A stretch of 64,000 nucleotides of DNA, taken from positions 277,549 to 341,548 of the forward strand of contig NZ_JBNGOP010000001.1 in assembly GCF_050589625.1 (NCBI RefSeq), written 5' to 3'. The stretch's first letter is position 1; the number at the start of each line of letters is the position of its first letter. Positions 34,575 to 42,093 of this stretch are shown in pieces. Made by a program: the position numbers and the translations under genes. This DNA is from Pelagihabitans sp947500445 (lineage in GTDB: Bacteria; Bacteroidota; Bacteroidia; Flavobacteriales; Flavobacteriaceae). The notes below the pieces were generated by a model. That model did no database searches. It saw only the letters and a list, made by a program, of their open reading frames with translations, and was not told the origin of the DNA.

Positions 34575-34919
34575 TTTTGAAAATTGTTTGCGGGCGGCAA
34601 ACAACAACAGTATTAGTGCGATAATCAACAATCCAAAGGCTTCCCTGCCCTCCTCTACATTTTTGATGTTTCCTTCCCCGATCTCGAATCCCTCGAACTG
34701 CTCGGGATAGCAATATAAAAAACCGCCCAAAGCCACTACTCCCGTAATCCACAAAAGCGCTGACGGCACCTTGTCTACGGCAAAACCCAATGCGAGCATC
34801 CCCGCCAATGCCCATATAATGATCCAAATGAGGGAATCGGGATCGTTAAATTGCAGTCCCGCGGCAACAAAAAATAACAGCGCAAAAATAAAGCCGATTG
34901 CCTTGAACAAGATTTTCAT
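34569..34919 (-). CDS. TMEM220 family membrane protein
   Basis: A 116-residue protein with four membrane helices, matching the small TMEM220 family (LFFVAAGLQFNDPDSLIWIIIWALAG is its N-terminal signature). The start overlaps the stop of eboF by 4 bp (ATGA), so it is translationally coupled to the ebo operon as its last gene. Its stop overlaps that of dnaX. Function is unknown. Coupling suggests it may act with the Ebo proteins, or it may be a passenger. Confidence 0.82.
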   Translation of the reverse strand: MKILFKAIGFIFALLFFVAAGLQFNDPDSLIWIIIWALAGMLALGFAVDKVPSALLWITGVVALGGFLYCYPEQFEGFEIGEGNIKNVEEGREAFGLLIIALILLLFAARKQFSKS

Positions 34920-36301
34920 GTAGTAGCGGTTTCGGTTAATTGTTGTTCTAAAATACGAAATACTTCCGTGGGCGCTATAGTATCGCCGGTATTCCCAAGA
35001 TTACCATCGGAAATGAGTATGGGGTAGTCCGCCTTGTCCTTTGGCTCCGTTCCATGGGACCCTTTGATCAATGTAGCATCCAAAGGAATGATATCCATAA
35101 CCGTTCTAAAACCCATTTTTTTACGAATGAGCTTCCCAATCACCTTTGGCATCACCAAAGGATCGGAAGGATCTGTCATCATTTCTAGGGGATCATAACC
35201 CGGTTTTTTATGAATGTCGACCATACGGGCATAATCCGGGGCCTTTGCGTCATCGAGCCAAAAATAATAGGTAAACCAAGCGTTCTCCTTGGCCAATACC
35301 ATCAGATCCCCACAACGGTCGTGCAACAGCCCAGCTTCCCGTAGTTCGGCATCGTCCCAAACGGACGCTACCCCCGCTACATTTTTAAGCAACTGCTTTA
35401 CCTGTTCCTTTACCGAAACATCGTTTATATAAATATGGGCAATTTGATGGTCCGCCACAGCAAACGCTTTGCTGGCACCGGCATCCAAAAGCTCCAAACC
35501 CCGCTCCCGTCGGATGCCCAACAACCCTTCTTTTCTTAAAGCGCGATTCAAATGAATGGGGGTGTCCACATTTACGATTCCGTATTCGCTCAATAAAACG
35601 ATGTTGGCGTCCTTTTTCCGGTAATGTTCGATAAGCTGTTGTACAACAGCATCTATTTCCCGTAAATCTTTTGAAATGATGCTAAAATCCAACCCGTGCC
35701 GCTGCAGGTTATAGTCCAGGTGCGGCAAATAGACCAGGGTAAGGGTAGGGTCGTGCAATTCGTCCGTTCGTATGGTCGCATCCGCGATCCACTGACTACT
35801 ACGGATACTGGTCTTGGGGCCCCAGAAATTAAAAAGGGGAAAGGTTCCCAGTTCTTTTTGAAGGGTATCCCGTAACTCGGCGGGATGGGAATACACATCC
35901 GGAATTTTCCGCCCATCGGCCAAATAGTTGGGGCGTGGGGTTACATTATAGTCCGTGGTGGCATACATGTTATACCACCAAAACAGGTTGGCACAGGTAA
36001 AATCGGGGTCGACACGCTTCATTTTTTCCCAGATTTTTTCGCGCTGGATCAATTTGTTCGACTGCCGCCAAAACTTGACTTCGCACTCGTCCTTAAAATA
36101 CCAGCCATTGCCGACAATACCATGCTCTGTCGGGTACTTGCCCGTCAGGTAGGTTGCTTGTGCCGAACAAGTGACGGCTGGAAACACGGGTTTAATGTAG
36201 GCAGCGGTACCCTTTTTCAAAAAGGCGGCGATATGCCGGGTATGTTCCCCTATTAACCGTTTCGTCAACCCGACCACATTGATTACGACCGTTTTTTTCA
36301 T
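34916..36301 (-). CDS. eboF: EboF: alkaline-phosphatase-superfamily protein of the ebo cluster
   Basis: A 461-residue nucleotide pyrophosphatase/phosphodiesterase-like protein. The nucleophile Thr lies in PAVTCSAQATYLTGKYPTEHG. One metal-site set is visible (YLPHLDYNLQRHG and IKGSHGTEP), but the other is altered: the N-terminal Asp is replaced (VINVVGLTK) and the usual SDHG is SEYG. The family is the sixth member of ebo clusters. It has no signal peptide, so it acts in the cytoplasm or at the inner face of the membrane. Gap to eboE is 6 bp, and the TMEM220 start overlaps its stop. The substrate is unknown; a phosphodiester or diphosphate of the cluster's product is a guess. Confidence 0.87.
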   Translation of the reverse strand: MKKTVVINVVGLTKRLIGEHTRHIAAFLKKGTAAYIKPVFPAVTCSAQATYLTGKYPTEHGIVGNGWYFKDECEVKFWRQSNKLIQREKIWEKMKRVDPDFTCANLFWWYNMYATTDYNVTPRPNYLADGRKIPDVYSHPAELRDTLQKELGTFPLFNFWGPKTSIRSSQWIADATIRTDELHDPTLTLVYLPHLDYNLQRHGLDFSIISKDLREIDAVVQQLIEHYRKKDANIVLLSEYGIVNVDTPIHLNRALRKEGLLGIRRERGLELLDAGASKAFAVADHQIAHIYINDVSVKEQVKQLLKNVAGVASVWDDAELREAGLLHDRCGDLMVLAKENAWFTYYFWLDDAKAPDYARMVDIHKKPGYDPLEMMTDPSDPLVMPKVIGKLIRKKMGFRTVMDIIPLDATLIKGSHGTEPKDKADYPILISDGNLGNTGDTIAPTEVFRILEQQLTETATT

Positions 36302-36307
36302 GGCGTG

Positions 36308-37498
36308 CTATAGTCTTTCTTTTAACCAATCGATTTCTCGTACTATGGATGCCGATAGTTCCCGTTTTAATGCTTTCGGTAGTACCTCCCAGGTATAGGT
36401 CTCAACCTCCAAATGTTCGGAAACGGGATGCTCCCTTACATACGCAAGTACTTTTAAAATATGATCTTGAGTGGAATGCAATGCATCAAAACGTTCCAAA
36501 AAAATAGGCACATGAAAATGGGCCCGCAATTCGGTAAAAGCCTTTTTTTCTTGAAGTACCATCGGCAGGTCGTTATAGGTCGTTACCGTATCCCCTACTT
36601 TTTCGGTCACCTGATGCAGATAGGTGGGTTCATCAAATCGCGCCAACCCCTCCCAAATGGCGTCCTCGTTTTGTGCGTCGTACAAGATCTTTAATGCGGC
36701 ACTCACCTGAATTTTACCAATGGCGATGCCTTGATCTTTCATCTTTTGAAAGGTGTACTCCGGTTCTTCAAAAGCCAAGGAAAAATGACAGATATCATAA
36801 CAGAGCGTGATGTATCTTTTGATCAGTTTATGCGCGGCATCCTCGGGAATGCCCCGTTCGGTTTTGAGTACCTCAGCGGCGATCGGTAAAAGATAGGTAT
36901 TATAAAAATGCACCACTTCCCCACTGTTCTCCAAGAGGCCATCGGGTTCCGGTTCGATATCCAAATGCAGGTACTGTTGTTTTTGCGTTTCAATGTCCAG
37001 CAGTTGCAGTACAATTTGCGCCAGATGCCCGGCCCCGCTCTCAAATGCCCTTTCGGTAGCTTCGGTAGTTGAAAACCAGTGCTTGTAGCTTATCGGGGAG
37101 GTAGAAATACCTCCGGACATTCCGCTAGGAAGCAATACCGAAAGCTGTTCAAAAAGCCGTTTTGTATAGGCAAGGCGCTCCGGCGTTGTCCAATCCGGGG
37201 CGTGTACGGTATCCTTTACCCGTTCTCCATGAAAATTACCATATGGAAACCCGTTCATGGTAAATACGTACAGCCCATTGGCATCCAGCCATTTTTTAAA
37301 CTGTGCCATTCGGGTTTCGGTAAGTTCCTCGCTTGCTTTGTTCGATAACCGCAATCCCAACCCAAAAGGATGGTCTGGCGATACCTGTTCCTTTATTTTT
37401 GGGGCAAACTCCTTTAAACTGTTGAAGGTAGTTTCCCAATCGGTACCCGGGTGGATATTGGTGCAGTAACTGACGTGAAAGGTATCGTTTATTTTCAT
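36308..37498 (-). CDS. eboE: EboE: sugar-isomerase-like TIM-barrel protein of the ebo cluster
   Basis: A 396-residue TIM-barrel protein of the xylose isomerase/AP endonuclease-like superfamily. The start MKINDTFHVSYCTNIHPG is typical of EboE. Likely metal ligands are in YLHLDIEPEPDGLLE, LCYDICHFSLAFEEPE and GKIQVSAALKI, at the positions used by sugar isomerases. The open frame extends upstream to 37852, but that part overlaps eboD and makes no sense as protein; ATG 37498 overlaps the eboD stop by 4 bp (ATGA), the coupling used elsewhere in this operon. The reaction is unknown. Confidence 0.88.
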   Translation of the reverse strand: MKINDTFHVSYCTNIHPGTDWETTFNSLKEFAPKIKEQVSPDHPFGLGLRLSNKASEELTETRMAQFKKWLDANGLYVFTMNGFPYGNFHGERVKDTVHAPDWTTPERLAYTKRLFEQLSVLLPSGMSGGISTSPISYKHWFSTTEATERAFESGAGHLAQIVLQLLDIETQKQQYLHLDIEPEPDGLLENSGEVVHFYNTYLLPIAAEVLKTERGIPEDAAHKLIKRYITLCYDICHFSLAFEEPEYTFQKMKDQGIAIGKIQVSAALKILYDAQNEDAIWEGLARFDEPTYLHQVTEKVGDTVTTYNDLPMVLQEKKAFTELRAHFHVPIFLERFDALHSTQDHILKVLAYVREHPVSEHLEVETYTWEVLPKALKRELSASIVREIDWLKERL

Positions 37499-38649
37499 GG
37501 GTACCTGCTGTTCAAAAAGGTGACCGCCCGTTCCATTTGGGCCATATCGATACGATCGACATCGTGTTTTATTCCTATCCCTGTAATCAAAGTGATACAA
37601 AGTGTACCGCCCAAATGCTCCCGAAACTCCTGAATGCCCTTTAACAAGGTTTGTATTTCCGCAGCATCCGAAACGGGGATAGTCAAATCGAAACCGATGC
37701 GCTCCAACACGCCGAGTATGCGCTGTAACAGCGGTTCGGTCAATAAACCGGTCAAATGGGCATAGGTAACGTCCAAAGCGATGCCCTTTGCCACTGCTTC
37801 CCCATGCCGTAACCGGTATTGGGTCATTTGCTCCATTTTGTGTGCGGCCCAATGCCCAAAATCCAATGGCCGGGACGAACCGCTCTCAAAAGGATCTCCT
37901 CCTTGTGCAATATGCTGCATGTGCATTTCGGCACATCTATGGATCAGCAACTGCATGGTTTCCATATTGCGTTCCCGTAAGGCATCGGCCTTCTCTTCGA
38001 TGAACTCAAAAAAACTACGGTCTTTGATCAAGGCTACCTTCACCGCCTCCGAAACACCGGCGATCCAATCGCGTTGTTCCAAGGTCGTCAAAAAATGACT
38101 GTCGTTTATAATGGCGTACGGCAGGGCGAACGTGCCCAAAAAATTCTTTTTTTGAAAACTGTTGATGCCGTTCTTCACCCCTACGGCCGCGTCGTTTTGT
38201 GCGAGTACCGTGGTCGGTATGCGTATGCACTTCACTCCCCTATGGGCAATGGTAGCGGCATACCCCACCATATCCACCAATGCCCCGCCACCGATACAGA
38301 CCACAAAGGAATGGCGGTCGATATGGGCATCGTTGATGGCCGTTAGCACTGCATTGAGATGGGCGGTGTCATTTTTACTCGTCTCCCCTCCCGGTAAGGT
38401 CAGCACCTCGGTAAGCAACAGTGTCTTTTCAAAAAAACTGCAATACTCCCGAATAGAAACGATAAGGTCCGGATGGCGTGCCACCACCGCTTCGTCGATA
38501 ACGAACAACAAGCGGTTTTGGGTGTCTTTTTTATAACGGGCCAGCACTTCATGGAACAACGGGTTGTCCTTGGAAAACAACTGTTCGGTGAAGTACAGCG
38601 TATATCGGTATTCTACGGCAAACGACTGTGCTATTGGTTTCAACTGCAT
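37495..38649 (-). CDS. eboD: EboD: 3-dehydroquinate-synthase-like sugar phosphate cyclase of the ebo cluster
   Basis: A 384-residue member of the sugar phosphate cyclase superfamily (dehydroquinate synthase, 2-epi-5-epi-valiolone synthase and relatives). NAD and substrate-site motifs are CIGGGALVDMVGYAATIAHR and RIPTTVLAQNDAAVGVKNGI, and zinc ligands are in LDFGHWAAHKMEQM. It differs from AroB proper (for example NDAAVGVKNGIN in place of DSSVGGKTGIN), so it is not the shikimate enzyme. It probably makes a cyclitol from a sugar phosphate. It is 9 bp after eboC and overlaps eboE by 4 bp. Confidence 0.9.
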   Translation of the reverse strand: MQLKPIAQSFAVEYRYTLYFTEQLFSKDNPLFHEVLARYKKDTQNRLLFVIDEAVVARHPDLIVSIREYCSFFEKTLLLTEVLTLPGGETSKNDTAHLNAVLTAINDAHIDRHSFVVCIGGGALVDMVGYAATIAHRGVKCIRIPTTVLAQNDAAVGVKNGINSFQKKNFLGTFALPYAIINDSHFLTTLEQRDWIAGVSEAVKVALIKDRSFFEFIEEKADALRERNMETMQLLIHRCAEMHMQHIAQGGDPFESGSSRPLDFGHWAAHKMEQMTQYRLRHGEAVAKGIALDVTYAHLTGLLTEPLLQRILGVLERIGFDLTIPVSDAAEIQTLLKGIQEFREHLGGTLCITLITGIGIKHDVDRIDMAQMERAVTFLNSRYP

Positions 38650-38658
38650 ACTGCAAAC

Positions 38659-39552
38659 TTAAGTGACCGCAAAAAGTTTAGACAAGCCTACGGACAGGGG
38701 CCATAAAAGTAAAATAAGCAATCCATACCACCAAGGGGCAAACCCCACGGCAAAAGCGGCATCGAGTACAATTAACGATAATACGCCCGAAATGACCGCT
38801 TTTTTTATGTTTGTGGGCGTATTTTCCCGATAGGCCGCAACCAAAGGCCTATAGACCAACACGGCAAGCATAACCAAAAACAGGACCACTGGATACACTT
38901 TTCCCGAGACCAAAAATATACCTCCCACAACGCCCAAAACAACGATCCCATATAACGTTGCGGCCCATAGTAAATGCTTTTTATTGTTCCCATGTACTTC
39001 GCCCCTACTGATGAGGGTAATGGCAAAGATGTAGATCAGGGGAATACCCGCCAACCAATACAAATCGGGGATGTTTCCCAATAGGGACATTCCCAACACC
39101 AGATTTAGGCTTCTGCAAAAGCCCATATTCAAAGGGCCTAAAAAAGCGTGCTTTTTTGCCACCCCGTCATATAGCACTATGGAAAATGCCAGCGCTAAAG
39201 CGATAAAGCCACTGATACTATGTACCAAAAATGCACAGCCGATTCCTAAAATGAGCAATATGGCCCCAAAGCTACTTGCCGAACGCAGCGAAACCAATCC
39301 ACTGGGTATCGGTCTTTCGGGCCGCTCCACAGCGTCCAACCGATGGTCGAAAACGTCGTTGAGGACTACACCGCCAGCATATAAAAGTATGGAAGCCAGC
39401 ACCAGGCAACTTCCGGGAAACAGCAAATGGGAGGGTAACGTATCTGCTGAAAACATTCCGGCCAACGCCATTCCCGCAAAAATATCGGCCGCGGCCGTAG
39501 GCAGGTTTGCCGGTCGCGCCAAGCGAAAATATCCTTTTAGGACTGCATTCAT
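38659..39552 (-). CDS. eboC: EboC: UbiA-family prenyltransferase of the ebo cluster
   Basis: A 297-residue integral membrane prenyltransferase with about eight or nine helices. The first Asp-rich motif, which binds Mg-diphosphate, is VVLNDVFDHRLDAVERPERP; the second, shorter motif (VLYDGVAKKH) is in the middle. The start YFRLARPANLPTAAADIFAG is a UbiA hallmark. It would attach an isoprenoid chain to a soluble acceptor in the inner membrane, perhaps the cyclitol or sugar made by the other Ebo enzymes. It is directly adjacent to the eboB stop codon (no gap). Confidence 0.92.
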   Translation of the reverse strand: MNAVLKGYFRLARPANLPTAAADIFAGMALAGMFSADTLPSHLLFPGSCLVLASILLYAGGVVLNDVFDHRLDAVERPERPIPSGLVSLRSASSFGAILLILGIGCAFLVHSISGFIALALAFSIVLYDGVAKKHAFLGPLNMGFCRSLNLVLGMSLLGNIPDLYWLAGIPLIYIFAITLISRGEVHGNNKKHLLWAATLYGIVVLGVVGGIFLVSGKVYPVVLFLVMLAVLVYRPLVAAYRENTPTNIKKAVISGVLSLIVLDAAFAVGFAPWWYGLLILLLWPLSVGLSKLFAVT

Positions 39553-40461
39553 TTAAACGATCTTGTCGGAACCTGTTTTGGGTTTTTGCCCCCGCAGTAC
39601 GCTATTGTCATTGAACAGCTGCGTTTGGTCCACACCTTCGGGACGCAACCAATCGGATGCTTTCATTTTTCCGTTTTTACCAAAAATATCCAAAGCGTTT
39701 TGGTAGCAGGTCTTGACCACATCTTCCTTGGAAATTCCTTTTTGGAGCATGAGTCCGGCCGTTTTTGGCACTGCCAGCGGATCGCTTACGCCCCAATCGG
39801 CGGAACTATCCACAATAATGTTATCGCTTCCATAGGTTCGCACTACTTCTACCATGCGTTCGTTGCCCATTTTAGTTTTGGGATAAATCGTAAAGGCGGC
39901 GATAAACCCGCGATCCAATACGGCCTGTACGGTTTCTTCATTATTATGATCGATGACCACCATTCCCGGGTCGATGCCATGTTCCAAACATACTTCCATA
40001 CTCCGTATGGTACCGGCCTTCTTATCGCGGTGCGGCGTATGTACTTGTACTACCATGTTCAGTTCCTTGGCCAACTCCAGCTGCATTCGAAAATACTTAT
40101 CCTCCGCCGGGGTCTGATCGTCATATCCGATTTCCCCGATGGCCACTACATTTTCCTTGTGTACATATAACGGTAGTAACTCGATCACTTGTTCCGCCAA
40201 GGCCTCATTGTTCGCCTCTTTTGAGTTTAGCCCGATCGTGCAATAATGTTTGATACCAAACTGACTGGCCCTAAACGGTTCCCAACCGACCAAACTGCTG
40301 AAATAATCCTGAAAAGAGCCTACCTGTGTTCTCGGTTGGCCCAACCAGAACGAAGGTTCAATAATTGCGACCACTCCGGCCCTGGCCATGGCCTCATAGT
40401 CGTCGGTCGTGCGCGACGTCATGTGTACGTGCGGATCTATAAATCGTAAGTTCGTATTCAT
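39553..40461 (-). CDS. eboB: EboB: TatD-like metal-dependent hydrolase of the ebo cluster
   Basis: A 302-residue amidohydrolase-superfamily TIM barrel. The first metal motif is FIDPHVHMTS, and further ligands lie in IGEIGYDDQTP (Glu), VQVHTPHRDK (His), VIDHNNEETV (His) and VDSSADWG (Asp), in the TatD order. TatD proteins proper are nucleases, but this branch occurs only in ebo clusters. Its start overlaps the eboA stop (ATGA). Substrate unknown. Confidence 0.88.
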   Translation of the reverse strand: MNTNLRFIDPHVHMTSRTTDDYEAMARAGVVAIIEPSFWLGQPRTQVGSFQDYFSSLVGWEPFRASQFGIKHYCTIGLNSKEANNEALAEQVIELLPLYVHKENVVAIGEIGYDDQTPAEDKYFRMQLELAKELNMVVQVHTPHRDKKAGTIRSMEVCLEHGIDPGMVVIDHNNEETVQAVLDRGFIAAFTIYPKTKMGNERMVEVVRTYGSDNIIVDSSADWGVSDPLAVPKTAGLMLQKGISKEDVVKTCYQNALDIFGKNGKMKASDWLRPEGVDQTQLFNDNSVLRGQKPKTGSDKIV

Positions 40462-41321
40462 TCGTAAACGTTTAGTGTATCCCAGCTAACAGCATCGTTT
40501 GCTACTTGCTGTTGTATTTTAGGGTATTGTTGTAACAATATTGCAGCGGCTTTTTCCGAAGATTCCATACAACAGAGCGCTCCCGCCAATTGTTCCTTGG
40601 TATCGGGGCTGTTGAGCAGTCTTTTCATATCTTCCAGCAAGCGGTCGTCCAGAAAGTTACCGACCGGTTTCCAAAACAATGGATCGACTTTTCGTGATGC
40701 CGCCCAACGCTCGTGCGCATAATCGGAAATAATACGCGCCAGTTCACCATTTGCCCGTTCCTTAACGTCCGATATGACCGAAAGGTCCCGTTCCATAAAC
40801 GCCGCCTTCAAATACATTTGATTCCATTCCTGGTCGTTAAAATATTGGGAAGGATAGGGATTGTGAGCGCTAATAGCATCAAAAACCGGTGCAATATTGG
40901 TCCGTAACGCTTCAACCGCAGCAGACCTGTAGGTTTCCGGTTCGGGCAACAATATCAAGAACTTTAAAAATGTGATGAGTTCCCCCGTATCGGCCACCTG
41001 AATGATCTGCGCTATTTTAGGGGCAAAAAAAGGAGTGTTCCCTTCCAAAACACCAATCAAAAGATACATTCGTGCCAGTTGTAAAGGTGTTGCCCCCTGT
41101 GCTTTCAAATAGGTACCTAATGGGTTTCGCGGAAAATCGATTTCCGCCTCCTTATCGGAAACTACCTTGCTTGCCACAAGGCTGTACCCTAAATAAAGAT
41201 CCTTTGTAGCGGCATGGTCCACTACCGATGCTATGCGTTGTTGAAGCCATTCGAACGTATCGGGCTTCAAGCTACGCGTCAACAGGGTAGAAAGATTTTG
41301 GGAAATGTCGGTGAATTGCAT
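40458..41321 (-). CDS. eboA: EboA family protein
   Basis: A 287-residue, mostly helical soluble protein of the EboA family, with helical-repeat character (repeated ARMYLLIGVL, AEVRALRTN-like helices). No catalytic motif is evident. It starts the ebo operon, with a -7-like promoter box TAGCTTTG on the minus strand at 41375-41368. No signal peptide. EboA is the defining member of these clusters, but its activity is unknown; in cyanobacteria ebo genes are needed for export of a scytonemin precursor. Confidence 0.88.
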   Translation of the reverse strand: MQFTDISQNLSTLLTRSLKPDTFEWLQQRIASVVDHAATKDLYLGYSLVASKVVSDKEAEIDFPRNPLGTYLKAQGATPLQLARMYLLIGVLEGNTPFFAPKIAQIIQVADTGELITFLKFLILLPEPETYRSAAVEALRTNIAPVFDAISAHNPYPSQYFNDQEWNQMYLKAAFMERDLSVISDVKERANGELARIISDYAHERWAASRKVDPLFWKPVGNFLDDRLLEDMKRLLNSPDTKEQLAGALCCMESSEKAAAILLQQYPKIQQQVANDAVSWDTLNVYE

Positions 41322-41367
41322 ACGTTATACGGTACCTTACGTTTTTTACCCGTTTGCTCAACTGCTG

Positions 41368-41375
41368 CAAAGCTA
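41368..41375 (-). promoter_or_regulatory. Predicted -7 box of the ebo operon
   Basis: Minus-strand TAGCTTTG, a full match to TAnnTTTG. The start of eboA follows about 47 bp downstream. The -33 region is not convincing. The 145-bp gap 41322-41466 is shared with the divergent miaE gene. Confidence 0.4.
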
Positions 41376-41466
41376 CTTATAAATAAGCGATTTTAGGCTT
41401 GGAATGCCATATTTTCAAGCGGTAACTTTCCCATATTCTTCCTAATTTTACAAAAAAAGAAATCCA

Positions 41467-42048
41467 ATGCTAGGCTTAAAATTACCGACCGACCCCAGAT
41501 GGGTAGATTTAGTGGAAAAAAACATCGACGAGATTTTAACGGACCACGCCTATTGCGAACAAAAAGCGGCCAGTACGGCAATTTCACTCATTGTCAATTT
41601 TCCCGAATACCCTGAACTGGTAACGGAAATGGTAGCACTTTCAAGGGAAGAGATGGGCCATTTTAAAATGGTGCACGACCGTATTTTGGCCCGGGGTACC
41701 GTTTTGGGCCGTTATAGAAAGGATGAGTACGTTATCGCGCTTATGAAGTTTTTCCCAAAAGGGGGGAGCCGTACCGATCAATTGGTGCACCGGCTTTTAT
41801 ATGCAGCCATGATAGAAGCGCGCAGCTGTGAACGGTTTCGCCTGCTATCGGAACAATTGGCCGATAAGGACCTCGCCGAATTCTATCATAAACTTATGGT
41901 CAGCGAGGCAGGACATTATACCATGTTCCTAAAATTTGCAAGACAGTATGGCGACCGCGAAACGGTCGACCAAAAATGGGACGATTTGCTACGCTACGAA
42001 GCGGATATCATGAAAGACTTGGGCAAAAAAGAGACCATTCACGGATAA
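41467..42048 (+). CDS. miaE: tRNA-(ms2io6A) hydroxylase, MiaE family
   Basis: A 193-residue non-haem diiron protein with the MiaE four-helix fold. Candidate ligands are ILTDHAYCEQKAASTA, LSREEMGHFKMVH, IEARSCERFRLL and VSEAGHYTMFLKFA, giving the repeated ExxH pattern. MiaE hydroxylates the isopentenyl group at tRNA position A37. The start MLGLKLPTDPRWVDLVEKN is the normal family N-terminus. Single gene, divergent from eboA. Confidence 0.92.
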   Translation: MLGLKLPTDPRWVDLVEKNIDEILTDHAYCEQKAASTAISLIVNFPEYPELVTEMVALSREEMGHFKMVHDRILARGTVLGRYRKDEYVIALMKFFPKGGSRTDQLVHRLLYAAMIEARSCERFRLLSEQLADKDLAEFYHKLMVSEAGHYTMFLKFARQYGDRETVDQKWDDLLRYEADIMKDLGKKETIHG

Positions 42049-42093
42049 GCGTACTCCTCCGCACCAAATACGCTGCCTTTACAAATTCAAGCA

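Noticed and set aside
37499..37852. 118-residue N-terminal extension of eboE
   Set aside because: It overlaps eboD completely and reads as a shadow; EboE proteins start at MKINDTFHVSYC, and the ATGA overlap supports 37498.
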